Below, piece by piece: positions 43,859 to 52,003 of a DNA stretch of 64,000 nt. A model generated the notes under the pieces. The model had not been told where the DNA came from. It searched no databases and worked only from the letters and a program-made list of their open reading frames with translations. The DNA lies in contig NC_023035.1 of the NCBI RefSeq assembly GCF_000507245.1, forward strand, positions 3,019,570 through 3,083,569, given 5' to 3'. This DNA comes from Salinispira pacifica. GTDB taxonomy: Bacteria; Spirochaetota; Spirochaetia; DSM-27196; Salinispiraceae. Position 1 is the stretch's first letter, and the number at the start of each line of letters is the position of its first letter. The position numbers were made by a program, and so were the translations under genes.

Positions 43859-44746
43859 ATGAAAAAATCGGCAATAATCGCCATCGTAGGCAGACCTTCA
43901 GCGGGGAAATCCACCCTGATGAACGCCCTCTGCGGTGAAAAAATATCAATAGTCAGTCCGGTTCCCCAGACTACCCGGAACAAAATCAAAGGCATTATGA
44001 ATGATGAGGCGGGACAGCTGATATTCATGGACACCCCGGGGTTTCATAACTCGGAGAGGAAATACAATCTCGAAATGCGGAATCTGGTGAGCGAATCCCT
44101 GAGTGACTGCGACGGAATTCTCTATGTGCTGGATGCCAGCCGTCCCCCCGGGGAGGAGGAGATGCAGCTCATCGCTCTATTAAGCGGTCAGAAAGCTCCC
44201 CTGGTAATCGCCTTCAATAAAACGGATATTGCTTCACCTGAGAGACTTCGGGAGTTACTGGAGGAATCCCCGGGTTCCCTCCCCCCCGGAATGGAAATTT
44301 CAGCAGCAACCGGCCACGGGCTTGAAGAGCTGAAACAGGCACTTTTCAGCATTTCCCCCGAAGGAGAAGCCCTGTATCCCGAGGATTACTACACCGACCA
44401 GGATCCCGAGTTCCGCATCGCGGAAATAATCCGCGAACGGGCCATGATGAACGCCCGGGATGAACTCCCCCATGCCATGTATGTGGAAATTCACGATATG
44501 GAGATCAATGAACGGGAAGAAGGGAAAATTCCCCAGTTATGGATACGGGCTTCGGTTGTTGTTGAGACAAAAAGCCAGGTTGGACTGGTTGTAGGAAAGG
44601 GAGGCACGGGAATCAAGGAAATACGGGTAAAAAGCCAGAAAGAGATCGGCAGACTTTTTCCCTACCGTATTCATCTTGATCTGCGGGTCAAAACCAATCC
44701 CAAATGGCGCAGAAATGATGCGGTACTCCGCAGGCTGATGAAATAG
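43859..44746 (+). CDS. era: GTPase Era
   Basis: Era is an essential GTPase that binds the 3' end of 16S rRNA and helps assemble the small subunit. G1 is GRPSAGKST, G3 is DTPGFHNSE, G4 is NKTD and G5 lies near SAATGHG. The C-terminal KH domain contains VVGKGGTGIKEIR. Length 295 is typical. The ribosome site AAGGATAA lies within a duplicated 11-base unit. The DUF4139 gene follows on the same strand. Confidence 0.95.
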   Translation: MKKSAIIAIVGRPSAGKSTLMNALCGEKISIVSPVPQTTRNKIKGIMNDEAGQLIFMDTPGFHNSERKYNLEMRNLVSESLSDCDGILYVLDASRPPGEEEMQLIALLSGQKAPLVIAFNKTDIASPERLRELLEESPGSLPPGMEISAATGHGLEELKQALFSISPEGEALYPEDYYTDQDPEFRIAEIIRERAMMNARDELPHAMYVEIHDMEINEREEGKIPQLWIRASVVVETKSQVGLVVGKGGTGIKEIRVKSQKEIGRLFPYRIHLDLRVKTNPKWRRNDAVLRRLMK

Positions 44747-44788
44747 ATTCCGCCCAACGGACGGGAGATCCGCTGATGTTTTCAGCCG

Positions 44789-44830
44789 CATCAGTTGCAT
44801 ATCATCAGTCACATATCAACAGCTACATAT
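44789..44830. repeat. 14-bp tandem array, three units, before the DUF4139 gene
   Basis: CATCAGTTGCATAT, CATCAGTCACATAT and CAACAGCTACATAT run without gaps. The next 14 bases (CAGGAGATATTCAT) contain the ribosome site and start codon of the following gene. Confidence 0.65.
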
Positions 44831-44842
44831 CAGGAGATATTC

Positions 44843-46918
44843 ATGAAACATTGCTTCCCAAGAATTCAGGTGCTTTTCATACTGCTGGTTGCAGGAACAT
44901 ACTCTCTTTGGGCAATGGGGGAACCCGAACCCCGGCCCGAGCCCGAGATCCGGGAAGTCACCATGTTTACCAACGGCACCAGTCTCGTAACCGTGGAATC
45001 GGAAGTGACCGGTTCGGGCATCCTGGAGGTTCCGGTACAGCAGGAGGAACTCCTGGATATCCTCAAGACTCTGGTTGTCAGGGATCTGGACGGCGGCAGA
45101 ATACTCTCCGCAGGATTTCCAGCCAGCGAGCCCCTTCAGCGCAGCCTGAGCCGACTTGCCCTGGATCTGAGCGGAAACCCTGGAATGGAAGAGATGCTCA
45201 GGAGAGCCGCCGGGGAAGAAGTGACCGTACACACCCGTACTGGAAAAGTCCGGGGGGAGATTCTCAGCGTTGAGGCAGCATCTTCAGGAAGCTCCGTCGG
45301 CAACAGGCCCGGCGGAGATTCACCCCTCCGGACTGTAGTGAATCTGAACGGCAGCCGGGGACTCCGGAGAGTGGACATCAGTTCCATCAACCGCCTTGAA
45401 TTCCATTCCGCTGCCATTGAAAACGATCTTGAGACCGCTGCACGGCAGCTCCGTACGTCTTCAGATAATTCAGGGAAAACTCTCAGAATTGCCCATGAGG
45501 GTGAAGGCAGCCGGAGAATCCAACTCACATATCTGCGTCCCGCCCCCAGGTGGAAAAGCAGCTATCGTCTGGTAGTGGATAATCACGAATCCTCCGGCGG
45601 GGAAGCAACGCTGGAGGGATGGTCCATTGTTGATAACACCGGCAGCCGCGACTGGAATAATATCCAGCTGAATCTCTCCACAGCCAACCCCGTTTCGTTT
45701 GTCATGGACCTGTACAGTGCCCGCTACATAGACCGCCCGGAGCTCAGCCTGCCCGGGAACGCTGCTGCAGAACCTCCCAATGAACGGGCCATGAAGCAGG
45801 AGATGTTTGCATCGGCTCCCGCCATGAGCGAATCCGCCATCATGGACAGCCGGTCGGCCGCAGACAGATTTTCCGGCTCATCGGTGGAACCCGGAGCCAT
45901 GGCGACAGATCGCGGCAGCCTGGGAACCCTGGTTGAATATGAGATCACCCGGCCGGTGAGCGTACTCTCCGGCAGTTCTGCGATGGTCCCCATCCTCTCG
46001 GAAACCCTGGCAGTGGACAGCTACCTCAGCTACACCGGAGGACAAAATCAGTCTGTATACCGCGCCGTGGAATTTGAATTGCCGCAAAATCTGCAGCTGG
46101 TCAGCGGACCTCTGGCATTATACGACGGAGACGGTTTTGCCGGAGAGGCCCTGCTTCCCTACACCTCCGGAGGAGAATCTCAATCGGTGGAGTACGCCCT
46201 TGAGCAGGGCCTCGTGGTTTCAGAGGAGCGAAGCAGCGGCGACGGAATTATCAGGACAATCATCATCAGCGACGGATATCTTCGAAGCGAGCTGCTTCAG
46301 ACCCGGACAACGGATTATCACATATCAGCTGAGACGGAGATCGGTACGCCCCTTGTTATCCGGCATCCGGTGAACAGCGGATGGACCCTTCAATCCGGCA
46401 CAGTCATTTCCGGACCGGAAGAGGACGAGCAGAATCTGGAACCGTCAACCCGGGACGAAGCGCAAACCCGCTCCTTCCGTCTGGAGCCGGCACAGCTGAA
46501 TAATTCCTCCCTGTCGACACTCAGAATAAGGGAAGAACAGCTGATCTCCAGAAGATATGAGCTGAACTCTGCACGGCAGGATCTGTTTCTGCAGCTTCTC
46601 AGTTCATCGGCATTGAGCTCCGAACAACGAAGCGTACTGAACAGGCTGCTTGAGTTCCGCAGCACTATAGATTCTCTCAACGATGAAGCCCGGTTGCTGC
46701 GAAACCGCCGCCAACGGATATATGATGAACAGCAGCGGATTTCCAGGAATATGGAGAACCTGGACAGGGAAAGCGAGATTTATCGTCGTTACCTGGAGGA
46801 TTTAAACGATCAGGAAGATAATCTTGTGCAGATACGAAGGGATCTTGACCGGATCGACCGGGAAATTCAGCAAAAGCGAAACCAGCTGGAAAATTTTATC
46901 TCCAATATTCAACTGTGA
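44843..46918 (+). CDS. DUF4139-domain exported protein with C-terminal coiled coil
   Basis: A 691-residue exported protein: signal peptide (VLFILLVAGTYSLWA), a beta-rich N-terminal region, and a DUF4139-type central domain (WKSSYRLVVDNHESSGG, EGWSIVDNTGSRDWNNIQLNLS). It ends with a charged helical region of about 110 residues (RRQRIYDEQQRISRN and so on) likely to form a coiled coil. Ala/Met-rich segments lie near residues 320-350. The family's biochemical role is unknown. ATG at 44843 (AGGAGATA upstream) is preferred to the longer frame. Confidence 0.75.
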   Translation: MKHCFPRIQVLFILLVAGTYSLWAMGEPEPRPEPEIREVTMFTNGTSLVTVESEVTGSGILEVPVQQEELLDILKTLVVRDLDGGRILSAGFPASEPLQRSLSRLALDLSGNPGMEEMLRRAAGEEVTVHTRTGKVRGEILSVEAASSGSSVGNRPGGDSPLRTVVNLNGSRGLRRVDISSINRLEFHSAAIENDLETAARQLRTSSDNSGKTLRIAHEGEGSRRIQLTYLRPAPRWKSSYRLVVDNHESSGGEATLEGWSIVDNTGSRDWNNIQLNLSTANPVSFVMDLYSARYIDRPELSLPGNAAAEPPNERAMKQEMFASAPAMSESAIMDSRSAADRFSGSSVEPGAMATDRGSLGTLVEYEITRPVSVLSGSSAMVPILSETLAVDSYLSYTGGQNQSVYRAVEFELPQNLQLVSGPLALYDGDGFAGEALLPYTSGGESQSVEYALEQGLVVSEERSSGDGIIRTIIISDGYLRSELLQTRTTDYHISAETEIGTPLVIRHPVNSGWTLQSGTVISGPEEDEQNLEPSTRDEAQTRSFRLEPAQLNNSSLSTLRIREEQLISRRYELNSARQDLFLQLLSSSALSSEQRSVLNRLLEFRSTIDSLNDEARLLRNRRQRIYDEQQRISRNMENLDRESEIYRRYLEDLNDQEDNLVQIRRDLDRIDREIQQKRNQLENFISNIQL

Positions 46919-47059
46919 CAGCCACAGGACGTAAAACAGACCAGGGCCCGGGACCGCAACCTATAGTCAAGTTCTTTGGTAAACATAAAGTCCTTGCGTT
47001 TATCCCTTTGAAGGTTCACACTTGACCTGTACCGAAGCCACAAACTACAGGAGGTTTAT

Positions 47060-47635
47060 ATGGCAAGTGTAAAAGGCACAAGGACTGAGAAAAACCTGCT
47101 TACTGCGTTCGCAGGCGAGTCCCAGGCCCGCAATCGATATACCTATTTCGCAATCAAAGCCCGTGAAGAGGGCTATGAGCAGATAGCGGAGATTTTTGAA
47201 GAAACTGCCAACCAGGAACGGGAACATGCAAAACGGTTCTTCAATTTTCTGGAAGGCGGCGAAGTTGAAGTTCAGGCTGCATTCCCTGCAGGGGAAGTTC
47301 TGAGTACCGAAGAAAACCTGAAGGCCGCAGCAGCAGGGGAAAACTACGAATGGACCACCATGTACAAGGAATTTGCAGATGTGGCCAAAGAAGAAGGATT
47401 CCCCCAGATCTCCGCAGTATTTAACGCAGTATGTGTTGCAGAGAAACAGCATGAAAAACGCTACAATGCGCTGAGAAACAACATTCTCAACGAGAAGGTT
47501 TTCAAAAAGGATGAAAAAGTACTTTGGGCCTGTCTTAACTGCGGATACATTTATGAAGGCGAAAAAGCCCCCAATAAATGCCCTGCATGCGGATTTCCCC
47601 AGGCGTACTTCGAACTTATCAGAGAAAACTGGTAG
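47060..47635 (+). CDS. rbr: Rubrerythrin
   Basis: A 191-residue non-haem diiron peroxidase that reduces hydrogen peroxide in anaerobes. The N-terminal four-helix domain supplies the diiron Glu/His ligands ([26 protein letters not shown], and [11 protein letters not shown]). The C-terminal rubredoxin-like domain has the iron-binding Cys pairs in [12 protein letters not shown] and [18 protein letters not shown] precedes ATG and a strong terminator follows. It indicates an anaerobic or microaerobic lifestyle with oxidative-stress defence. Confidence 0.96.
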   Translation: MASVKGTRTEKNLLTAFAGESQARNRYTYFAIKAREEGYEQIAEIFEETANQEREHAKRFFNFLEGGEVEVQAAFPAGEVLSTEENLKAAAAGENYEWTTMYKEFADVAKEEGFPQISAVFNAVCVAEKQHEKRYNALRNNILNEKVFKKDEKVLWACLNCGYIYEGEKAPNKCPACGFPQAYFELIRENW

Positions 47636-47661
47636 GCAGAGATCCCTGACCAGCCTTTTCC

Positions 47662-47690
47662 GGACCCGTCTCAATGGCGGGTCCTTTTTT
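47662..47690 (+). terminator. Intrinsic terminator of rbr
   Basis: GGACCCG (47662-47668) and CGGGTCC (47678-47684) form a 7-bp stem with a 9-base loop, followed directly by six T residues. Confidence 0.9.
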
Positions 47691-47722
47691 ATTCTGCTTC
47701 AGAGCCGTGAATCCTTAAAACA

Positions 47723-47870
47723 GCCCCAAAGAGTGTGGAATCTGGGCCTGGAGTTACTGGTTGGGTAAAATTCATATTTCCCGGCATCAGTACAGGCCTG
47801 AAAGGCGGCATTTTTCCATCGATATAGCAGTATTCTTCCCATTCTGAGTGCTTTCCACACTCTTTGGGGC
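47723..47870. repeat. 148-bp segment with perfect 18-bp terminal inverted repeats
   Basis: GCCCCAAAGAGTGTGGAA (47723-47740) is the exact reverse complement of TTCCACACTCTTTGGGGC (47853-47870). The interior has no coding sequence. The structure resembles a miniature inverted-repeat element, but no target-site duplication is visible at the ends. It could also form a long-stem RNA. Similar arms occur at 24346-24398. Confidence 0.55.
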
Positions 47871-47986
47871 ACTCTTTAATTTAGACACTCAAGACAAATT
47901 TCTTTACCTTCCCGGGTCTTTTCAATACCTTTGATCCAACAAACACCTCCACGGCGGCAAAGCTGCTGTAATAAAGGAGCACACAG

Positions 47987-48838
47987 ATGAAACATTCAAG
48001 ATTTGGAAAGCCCGCAATTTTCATGGTGCTGATACTGATCATGGCCCTGCCCGTATCAGCTCAAAATGAACCCGGCGAAGGTCTTTCACCGTTTTTCGAA
48101 ACCGAAGCGGGTTTCGTAAAAGTTCTCACGCATGTCTTTCAATCCGGTGACCCGGGAACCAGGTTCAATTTCATTACCCAGGGAGGCCAGGAAATCCTCT
48201 TTCCGTTCAGCAGGTACAGATTGGGCTTCACCCTTAACCGGCGTCACCTTTTTACCGCCCTGTATCAGCCCCTTACCATCAACACATCGGTTACGTTCCG
48301 GGATGATGTGACCATAGACGGAGTCACCTTCCCATCCGGAACTCCCATGGAGCTGAGCTACGGGTTCCCGTTCTGGCGGTTCAGCTACGGCTACGATATT
48401 TTACCTGCCGATGATCTGGATCTGTTCGCCGGCGCTGCGCTGCAGTTCAGGAATGCATCCATCAGCTTCGCTGCACGGGACGGCAGCAGTGCAACCACCA
48501 ACCAGAACCTTGGGCTTGTGCCCAGTCTTTACGCCCATTTCGGTTACACACTGGGATCGGGAATCCGGTTGGAGGCAGAAGCCACGGGTATTTACGCAAG
48601 CTCCGCCATCATCAATGGAGCGAATTTCGAATTCACCGGCAGTCTTCTGGACAGTTCGCTGAGGCTGCTTGTTCCTGTGGAAAACAGGGTGGATACCTTC
48701 CTGAATATCCGCTTTCTGGGAGGAACAAGCGAGGGGATCAGTCAGTTTGAGGATAAATACTGGACCCAGGCGGTTCAGGACTATGGTCTGAATAACCTTG
48801 GCACATTGAGTTTTACAGCAGGTCTCAGGATTCAATAA
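47987..48838 (+). CDS. Putative outer-membrane beta-barrel protein
   Basis: A 283-residue exported protein with a clear signal peptide (LILIMALPVSA, then Q). The mature part consists of alternating hydrophobic strands rich in Phe, Tyr, Gly and Asn (YRLGFTLNRRHLFTALYQ, FWRFSYGYDIL, GLVPSLYAHFGYTLGSG). It ends in aromatic/hydrophobic residues (TAGLRIQ), as outer-membrane barrels do. No specific family is recognised. AAAGGAG precedes the ATG. It is monocistronic or cotranscribed with the next gene. Confidence 0.7.
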   Translation: MKHSRFGKPAIFMVLILIMALPVSAQNEPGEGLSPFFETEAGFVKVLTHVFQSGDPGTRFNFITQGGQEILFPFSRYRLGFTLNRRHLFTALYQPLTINTSVTFRDDVTIDGVTFPSGTPMELSYGFPFWRFSYGYDILPADDLDLFAGAALQFRNASISFAARDGSSATTNQNLGLVPSLYAHFGYTLGSGIRLEAEATGIYASSAIINGANFEFTGSLLDSSLRLLVPVENRVDTFLNIRFLGGTSEGISQFEDKYWTQAVQDYGLNNLGTLSFTAGLRIQ

Positions 48839-48907
48839 CAACAGTGGTATCCGGTACAATGCAGGCTGGTGCCGAATTACAGCCTGCAGGGTATCGGAGG
48901 TTACTAC

Positions 48908-49672
48908 ATGAAAATTGCCGGAACATCCGCAGAGGCGGCATTGCTGGCTGATCAGATTCTCCCCCATCTTGAAGAGATCCTGAAGAACTATCCGGAGGGG
49001 ATTACAGAATATCAGCTTTTAAAACTTCTCCAGGAAAGATTCGCAGGAGTTTTCAATTCAGCTGAAAGCGAACCGCTGGAAATCTACCATTCCCACTTCT
49101 TCCTGTTTCATTGTCTGTATCATCTTCAAAGACAACTCTGGCGCAGCGGACAGGACCTGAATATTTTTTGCCTGGATATCAGAATAGTGAATTACCAGCC
49201 GGCCGCGGAAAGCGGGAAAAGGCCGGTACCGGATCACACCACAGAAAAGCCTGCAGAACAATCACTTGATCCGGCTGACCCGTTGAGAGAATACTATCTG
49301 GACTGGTCAAACTATGAAGAAGCGGATGAAGAATCGGTGGCCGGCATGCTGAGAACCGCATCCCGGCTGCTGAACGCGTACTGGCAGAAAGATGAGGCCA
49401 TGGAAACGCTGGGGCTTACGGAGCCCCTGAATCGGGACGAGCTGAACCGCCGCTTCAGAGAGCTGAGCAAGAAATATCACCCGGATGCCGGTGCTGACGG
49501 GGTGAACCCGCCTCCTGCAGACCATAGCGGCGCCGGCACGGGGCGACGCCCGGGACCTTCAGCCCGTGAGCGGAACTCGGAAAAATTCCGGAAAATTACC
49601 CAAGCCGCCCATACTCTCAGGAGGATTCTCGACATCAGCCCCGGGACTGAATCCCCTCGGGAGTTCCGATAA
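48908..49672 (+). CDS. DnaJ-related protein with C-terminal J-like domain
   Basis: A 254-residue cytoplasmic protein. The N-terminal 95 residues (LLADQILPHLEEILKNYPEG, LEIYHSHFFLFHCLYHLQRQ) match the DNAJ_related N-terminal domain. The C-terminal part has a J-domain with KYHPDAG, interrupted by a Gly/Pro-rich insert of about 25 residues after the HPD. The HPD motif needed for Hsp70 stimulation is intact. ATG at 48908 follows CGGAGG. The 3' end overlaps the convergent rpiA gene by 38 bases. Confidence 0.78.
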   Translation: MKIAGTSAEAALLADQILPHLEEILKNYPEGITEYQLLKLLQERFAGVFNSAESEPLEIYHSHFFLFHCLYHLQRQLWRSGQDLNIFCLDIRIVNYQPAAESGKRPVPDHTTEKPAEQSLDPADPLREYYLDWSNYEEADEESVAGMLRTASRLLNAYWQKDEAMETLGLTEPLNRDELNRRFRELSKKYHPDAGADGVNPPPADHSGAGTGRRPGPSARERNSEKFRKITQAAHTLRRILDISPGTESPREFR

Positions 49673-50357
49673 ACACCCTTGTGACCGGCCGGGTGAACAG
49701 CCCCGATTCCACTACACCGGGAATGGTGCTCAGGAATTTTTCCATATCAACGGGGTCGCATTCGCCCCCGGAAGCCATTCCCTGTCCGTCTGATGTGAAG
49801 ATATCAAGAATCTGGTTGCCGCTGTCGGTTATAATCGGTCCCACCTTCGCCTTCGCCATTCGCAGTTCCACAGAAAAACCGGCTTTTTCCAGGTTTCGAG
49901 TCACCGCCCGTCGGCTCTCGGGGATAATTTCAAGGGGAACAGGGAAGCTGCGGTTGAGTACATCAACAAGTTTGCTTTCATCCACAATTACATAGAAATC
50001 ATCTGCGCTGTACTCCACAATTTTTTCCAGCAGGTGTGCTGCGCCTCCGCCCTTAATGAGCTGATTGGCAGGGTTGACTTCATCGGCCCCGTCAATCGCA
50101 CAATCCAGGCGGCCGTCTATTCTGCTGTCGTTCAGACTGAACACCGGTATTCCCTTTTCCTGACAGAGGGCTTGTGTGGAAAAACTGGTTGCCACAGCCA
50201 CGACATTTTTCAGATCACCGCTTTGGAGACGTTGAGAAAGACGTTCAATGGCATAATAGGCGGTGCTTCCGGTTCCCATCCCCACTTTCATACCGCTGAC
50301 TACACATTGGTCGATCACCGCATATCCGCAGGCTTTCTTCATTTCATTCTGTTCCAT
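49635..50357 (-). CDS. rpiA: Ribose-5-phosphate isomerase A
   Basis: RpiA interconverts ribose-5-phosphate and ribulose-5-phosphate in the pentose phosphate pathway. Motifs are GMGTGSTAYYAIERL, DGADEVNPANQLIKGGGAA (in parts: DGADEVNP, IKGGGAA) and VVDESKLVD. Length 240 is slightly above the usual 220. ATG at 50357 follows GGGGGAA. Its convergent overlap with the DnaJ-related gene is unusual but small. Confidence 0.93.
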   Translation of the reverse strand: MEQNEMKKACGYAVIDQCVVSGMKVGMGTGSTAYYAIERLSQRLQSGDLKNVVAVATSFSTQALCQEKGIPVFSLNDSRIDGRLDCAIDGADEVNPANQLIKGGGAAHLLEKIVEYSADDFYVIVDESKLVDVLNRSFPVPLEIIPESRRAVTRNLEKAGFSVELRMAKAKVGPIITDSGNQILDIFTSDGQGMASGGECDPVDMEKFLSTIPGVVESGLFTRPVTRVFIGTPEGIQSRG

Positions 50358-50403
50358 GATTCCCCCGTATAGCGGACGTGCCCGCCGGTTCATAACCAGG
50401 GCA

Positions 50404-51915
50404 TCATACACTGTTTTCACCCATGCCGTCCAACGCAGAGTTCACCGGGATACGGATGATAAAACGCGCTCCCATACCGGGACTGCTCACACAGTGAAGC
50501 GTGCCGCCCATCTGCTGCACCAGGTTATACACGATATTCAGGCCCAGGCCTGTACCGCCCTCTTCACGGTTTGTGGTGAAAAACGGCTCATAGATCCTTT
50601 CCCTCACAGAACTGCTCATCCCCGCTCCATCATCAGAAAAACTGATTATAAGCTCATTATCACTCACCGACCCGTTTTCCGTATTTTCATCCCACATGGA
50701 ATACACAATTCGGATTGATCCTTTCCCGTCTGAGAGCCCGTGTTTCAGGCTGTTCTGCAGAAAGTTGGTGAGAATTTGCCAGATCATGCCCGGATACCCC
50801 ACAACTTCCAGATCCGGCGGTCCTTCTATATCAATGGTAAGTTCATTCAGCCGTTTAAGAGTGTTTTGATGGGCAACCAGCACATTATCAATTTCATTCC
50901 GGACGTTAAAACGCTGGAGCCGTTCGGAATGCTGATCCGATGATATCCGTTTGAACCGTTCCAGCAGGTCTATTGCCGCCTTAAGATTTCTTTGAATGAT
51001 TTTATGAGACTGATGAATATCTTCTATGCCCGAGGTAAAACCGGATTTGCTCATGCTGCCTGATTGAAATTCTTCCACCAGCCTGTTCAGGATGTTTTCA
51101 CCATGAGTGACTGCAGTGAGGCTGTTTCCCAGGGGAGTGTTGATTTCATGGCTGATACCGCCGACCAGCCCTCCCAGAGCCGCAAGCTTTTCCGACTCAA
51201 CCAGCTGGGCCTTGGAATGTCTCAGCCTGTCCAGGGTTTCCTGTAATTCACTGGTTTGATTCTGAACCTCTGCTTCAAGTTCATTATTCAGCTGATGCAG
51301 TTCGCCGAAGGCCCGTTGAAGCTGCATGTTCAGAAACAGGGAAACAAAGGTCGCCGCAAAAAGTATCAGCATTACCGAAGCGTAGCTGTCGGAAAGCCCG
51401 ATAAACTGTCCAGGCTCGGGGGCTGTGATGTCACTGGACCCCGTCACAGCAGGCACAATGCTGAAAAAGAAAAACCAGCTCCCCAACACCATGGAAGCAA
51501 CTCCGGTGAAGGCACTCTGATGCCAGCTCGTGCCAACCAGTCCTGCTACGAGAATGATAAAAATATAATAGAAGCCCAGGTTGTAAATCTTCAGCACACT
51601 TCTTCCGCTGCTGAGAAAAACTATCAGGCTGAATGCCAGCATGAGGGAAATGATGCTGGAATACACCGCAAGATGCAGCCTGCGGGCTCTGAGCATTACC
51701 AGATTAATAAACACCAGTGCGGCCAGCGAAAGTAAAATTTGTGCATCCTGGGCGAACGCACCGGTAAATATCAGGTTCAATAAAAAAAAGAACAGAAGCA
51801 ATACGAGGAAGAGGAGATTGAGAATGGCAATGGTCTGGGCTTTTCTAAACAGATCCTGCCGCTCACCCGCATAGCTGCGGGTCAGAAAGGCCAGAAGCCG
51901 GGAAAAAAATTTCAC
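50404..51915 (-). CDS. Membrane sensor histidine kinase
   Basis: A 503-residue kinase. The N-terminal 200 residues form five or six membrane helices with little extracytoplasmic sequence. A short coiled coil follows, then the phospho-His box GGISHEINTPLGN, and the ATP domain (NFLQNSLKHG, DDGAGM, FFTTNREEGGTGLGLNI). It shares this core with the kinase at 57.5-59.5 kb. No partner response regulator is found here. The start is GTG, with a G-rich ribosome site that lies inside a strong stem, suggesting tight translational control. Confidence 0.88.
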   Translation of the reverse strand: MKFFSRLLAFLTRSYAGERQDLFRKAQTIAILNLLFLVLLLFFFLLNLIFTGAFAQDAQILLSLAALVFINLVMLRARRLHLAVYSSIISLMLAFSLIVFLSSGRSVLKIYNLGFYYIFIILVAGLVGTSWHQSAFTGVASMVLGSWFFFFSIVPAVTGSSDITAPEPGQFIGLSDSYASVMLILFAATFVSLFLNMQLQRAFGELHQLNNELEAEVQNQTSELQETLDRLRHSKAQLVESEKLAALGGLVGGISHEINTPLGNSLTAVTHGENILNRLVEEFQSGSMSKSGFTSGIEDIHQSHKIIQRNLKAAIDLLERFKRISSDQHSERLQRFNVRNEIDNVLVAHQNTLKRLNELTIDIEGPPDLEVVGYPGMIWQILTNFLQNSLKHGLSDGKGSIRIVYSMWDENTENGSVSDNELIISFSDDGAGMSSSVRERIYEPFFTTNREEGGTGLGLNIVYNLVQQMGGTLHCVSSPGMGARFIIRIPVNSALDGMGENSV

Positions 51916-51917
51916 GG

Positions 51918-51955
51918 TTCCCCCTTATATCATGTTTAAGTATATAAAAGGGGAA
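51918..51955 (-). promoter_or_regulatory. Hairpin that can mask the kinase ribosome site
   Basis: On the minus strand TTCCCCTTTTATAT (51955-51942) and ATATAAGGGGGAA (51930-51918) pair over 13 bp with one bulged T and one G-U, around an 11-base loop. The 3' arm contains the GGGGG ribosome site of the kinase at 51915. Confidence 0.5.
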
Positions 51956-52003
51956 TGCCTATTACAAATCGCCCCGGCTGTACATGGCGGTCACCACCCG
52001 GTG

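Larger units (their letters stand above)
47636..47986. other. Intergenic region with rbr terminator and an inverted-repeat element
   Basis: No gene is supported. The first part is the rbr terminator. The middle is a 148-base segment bounded by perfect 18-base inverted repeats (47723-47870). The last part leads to the ribosome site AAAGGAG of the next gene. Confidence 0.5.

Noticed and set aside
46919-47059. Possible peroxide-regulator box upstream of rubrerythrin
   Set aside because: Some AT-rich words are present, but no symmetrical site that matches a known consensus.
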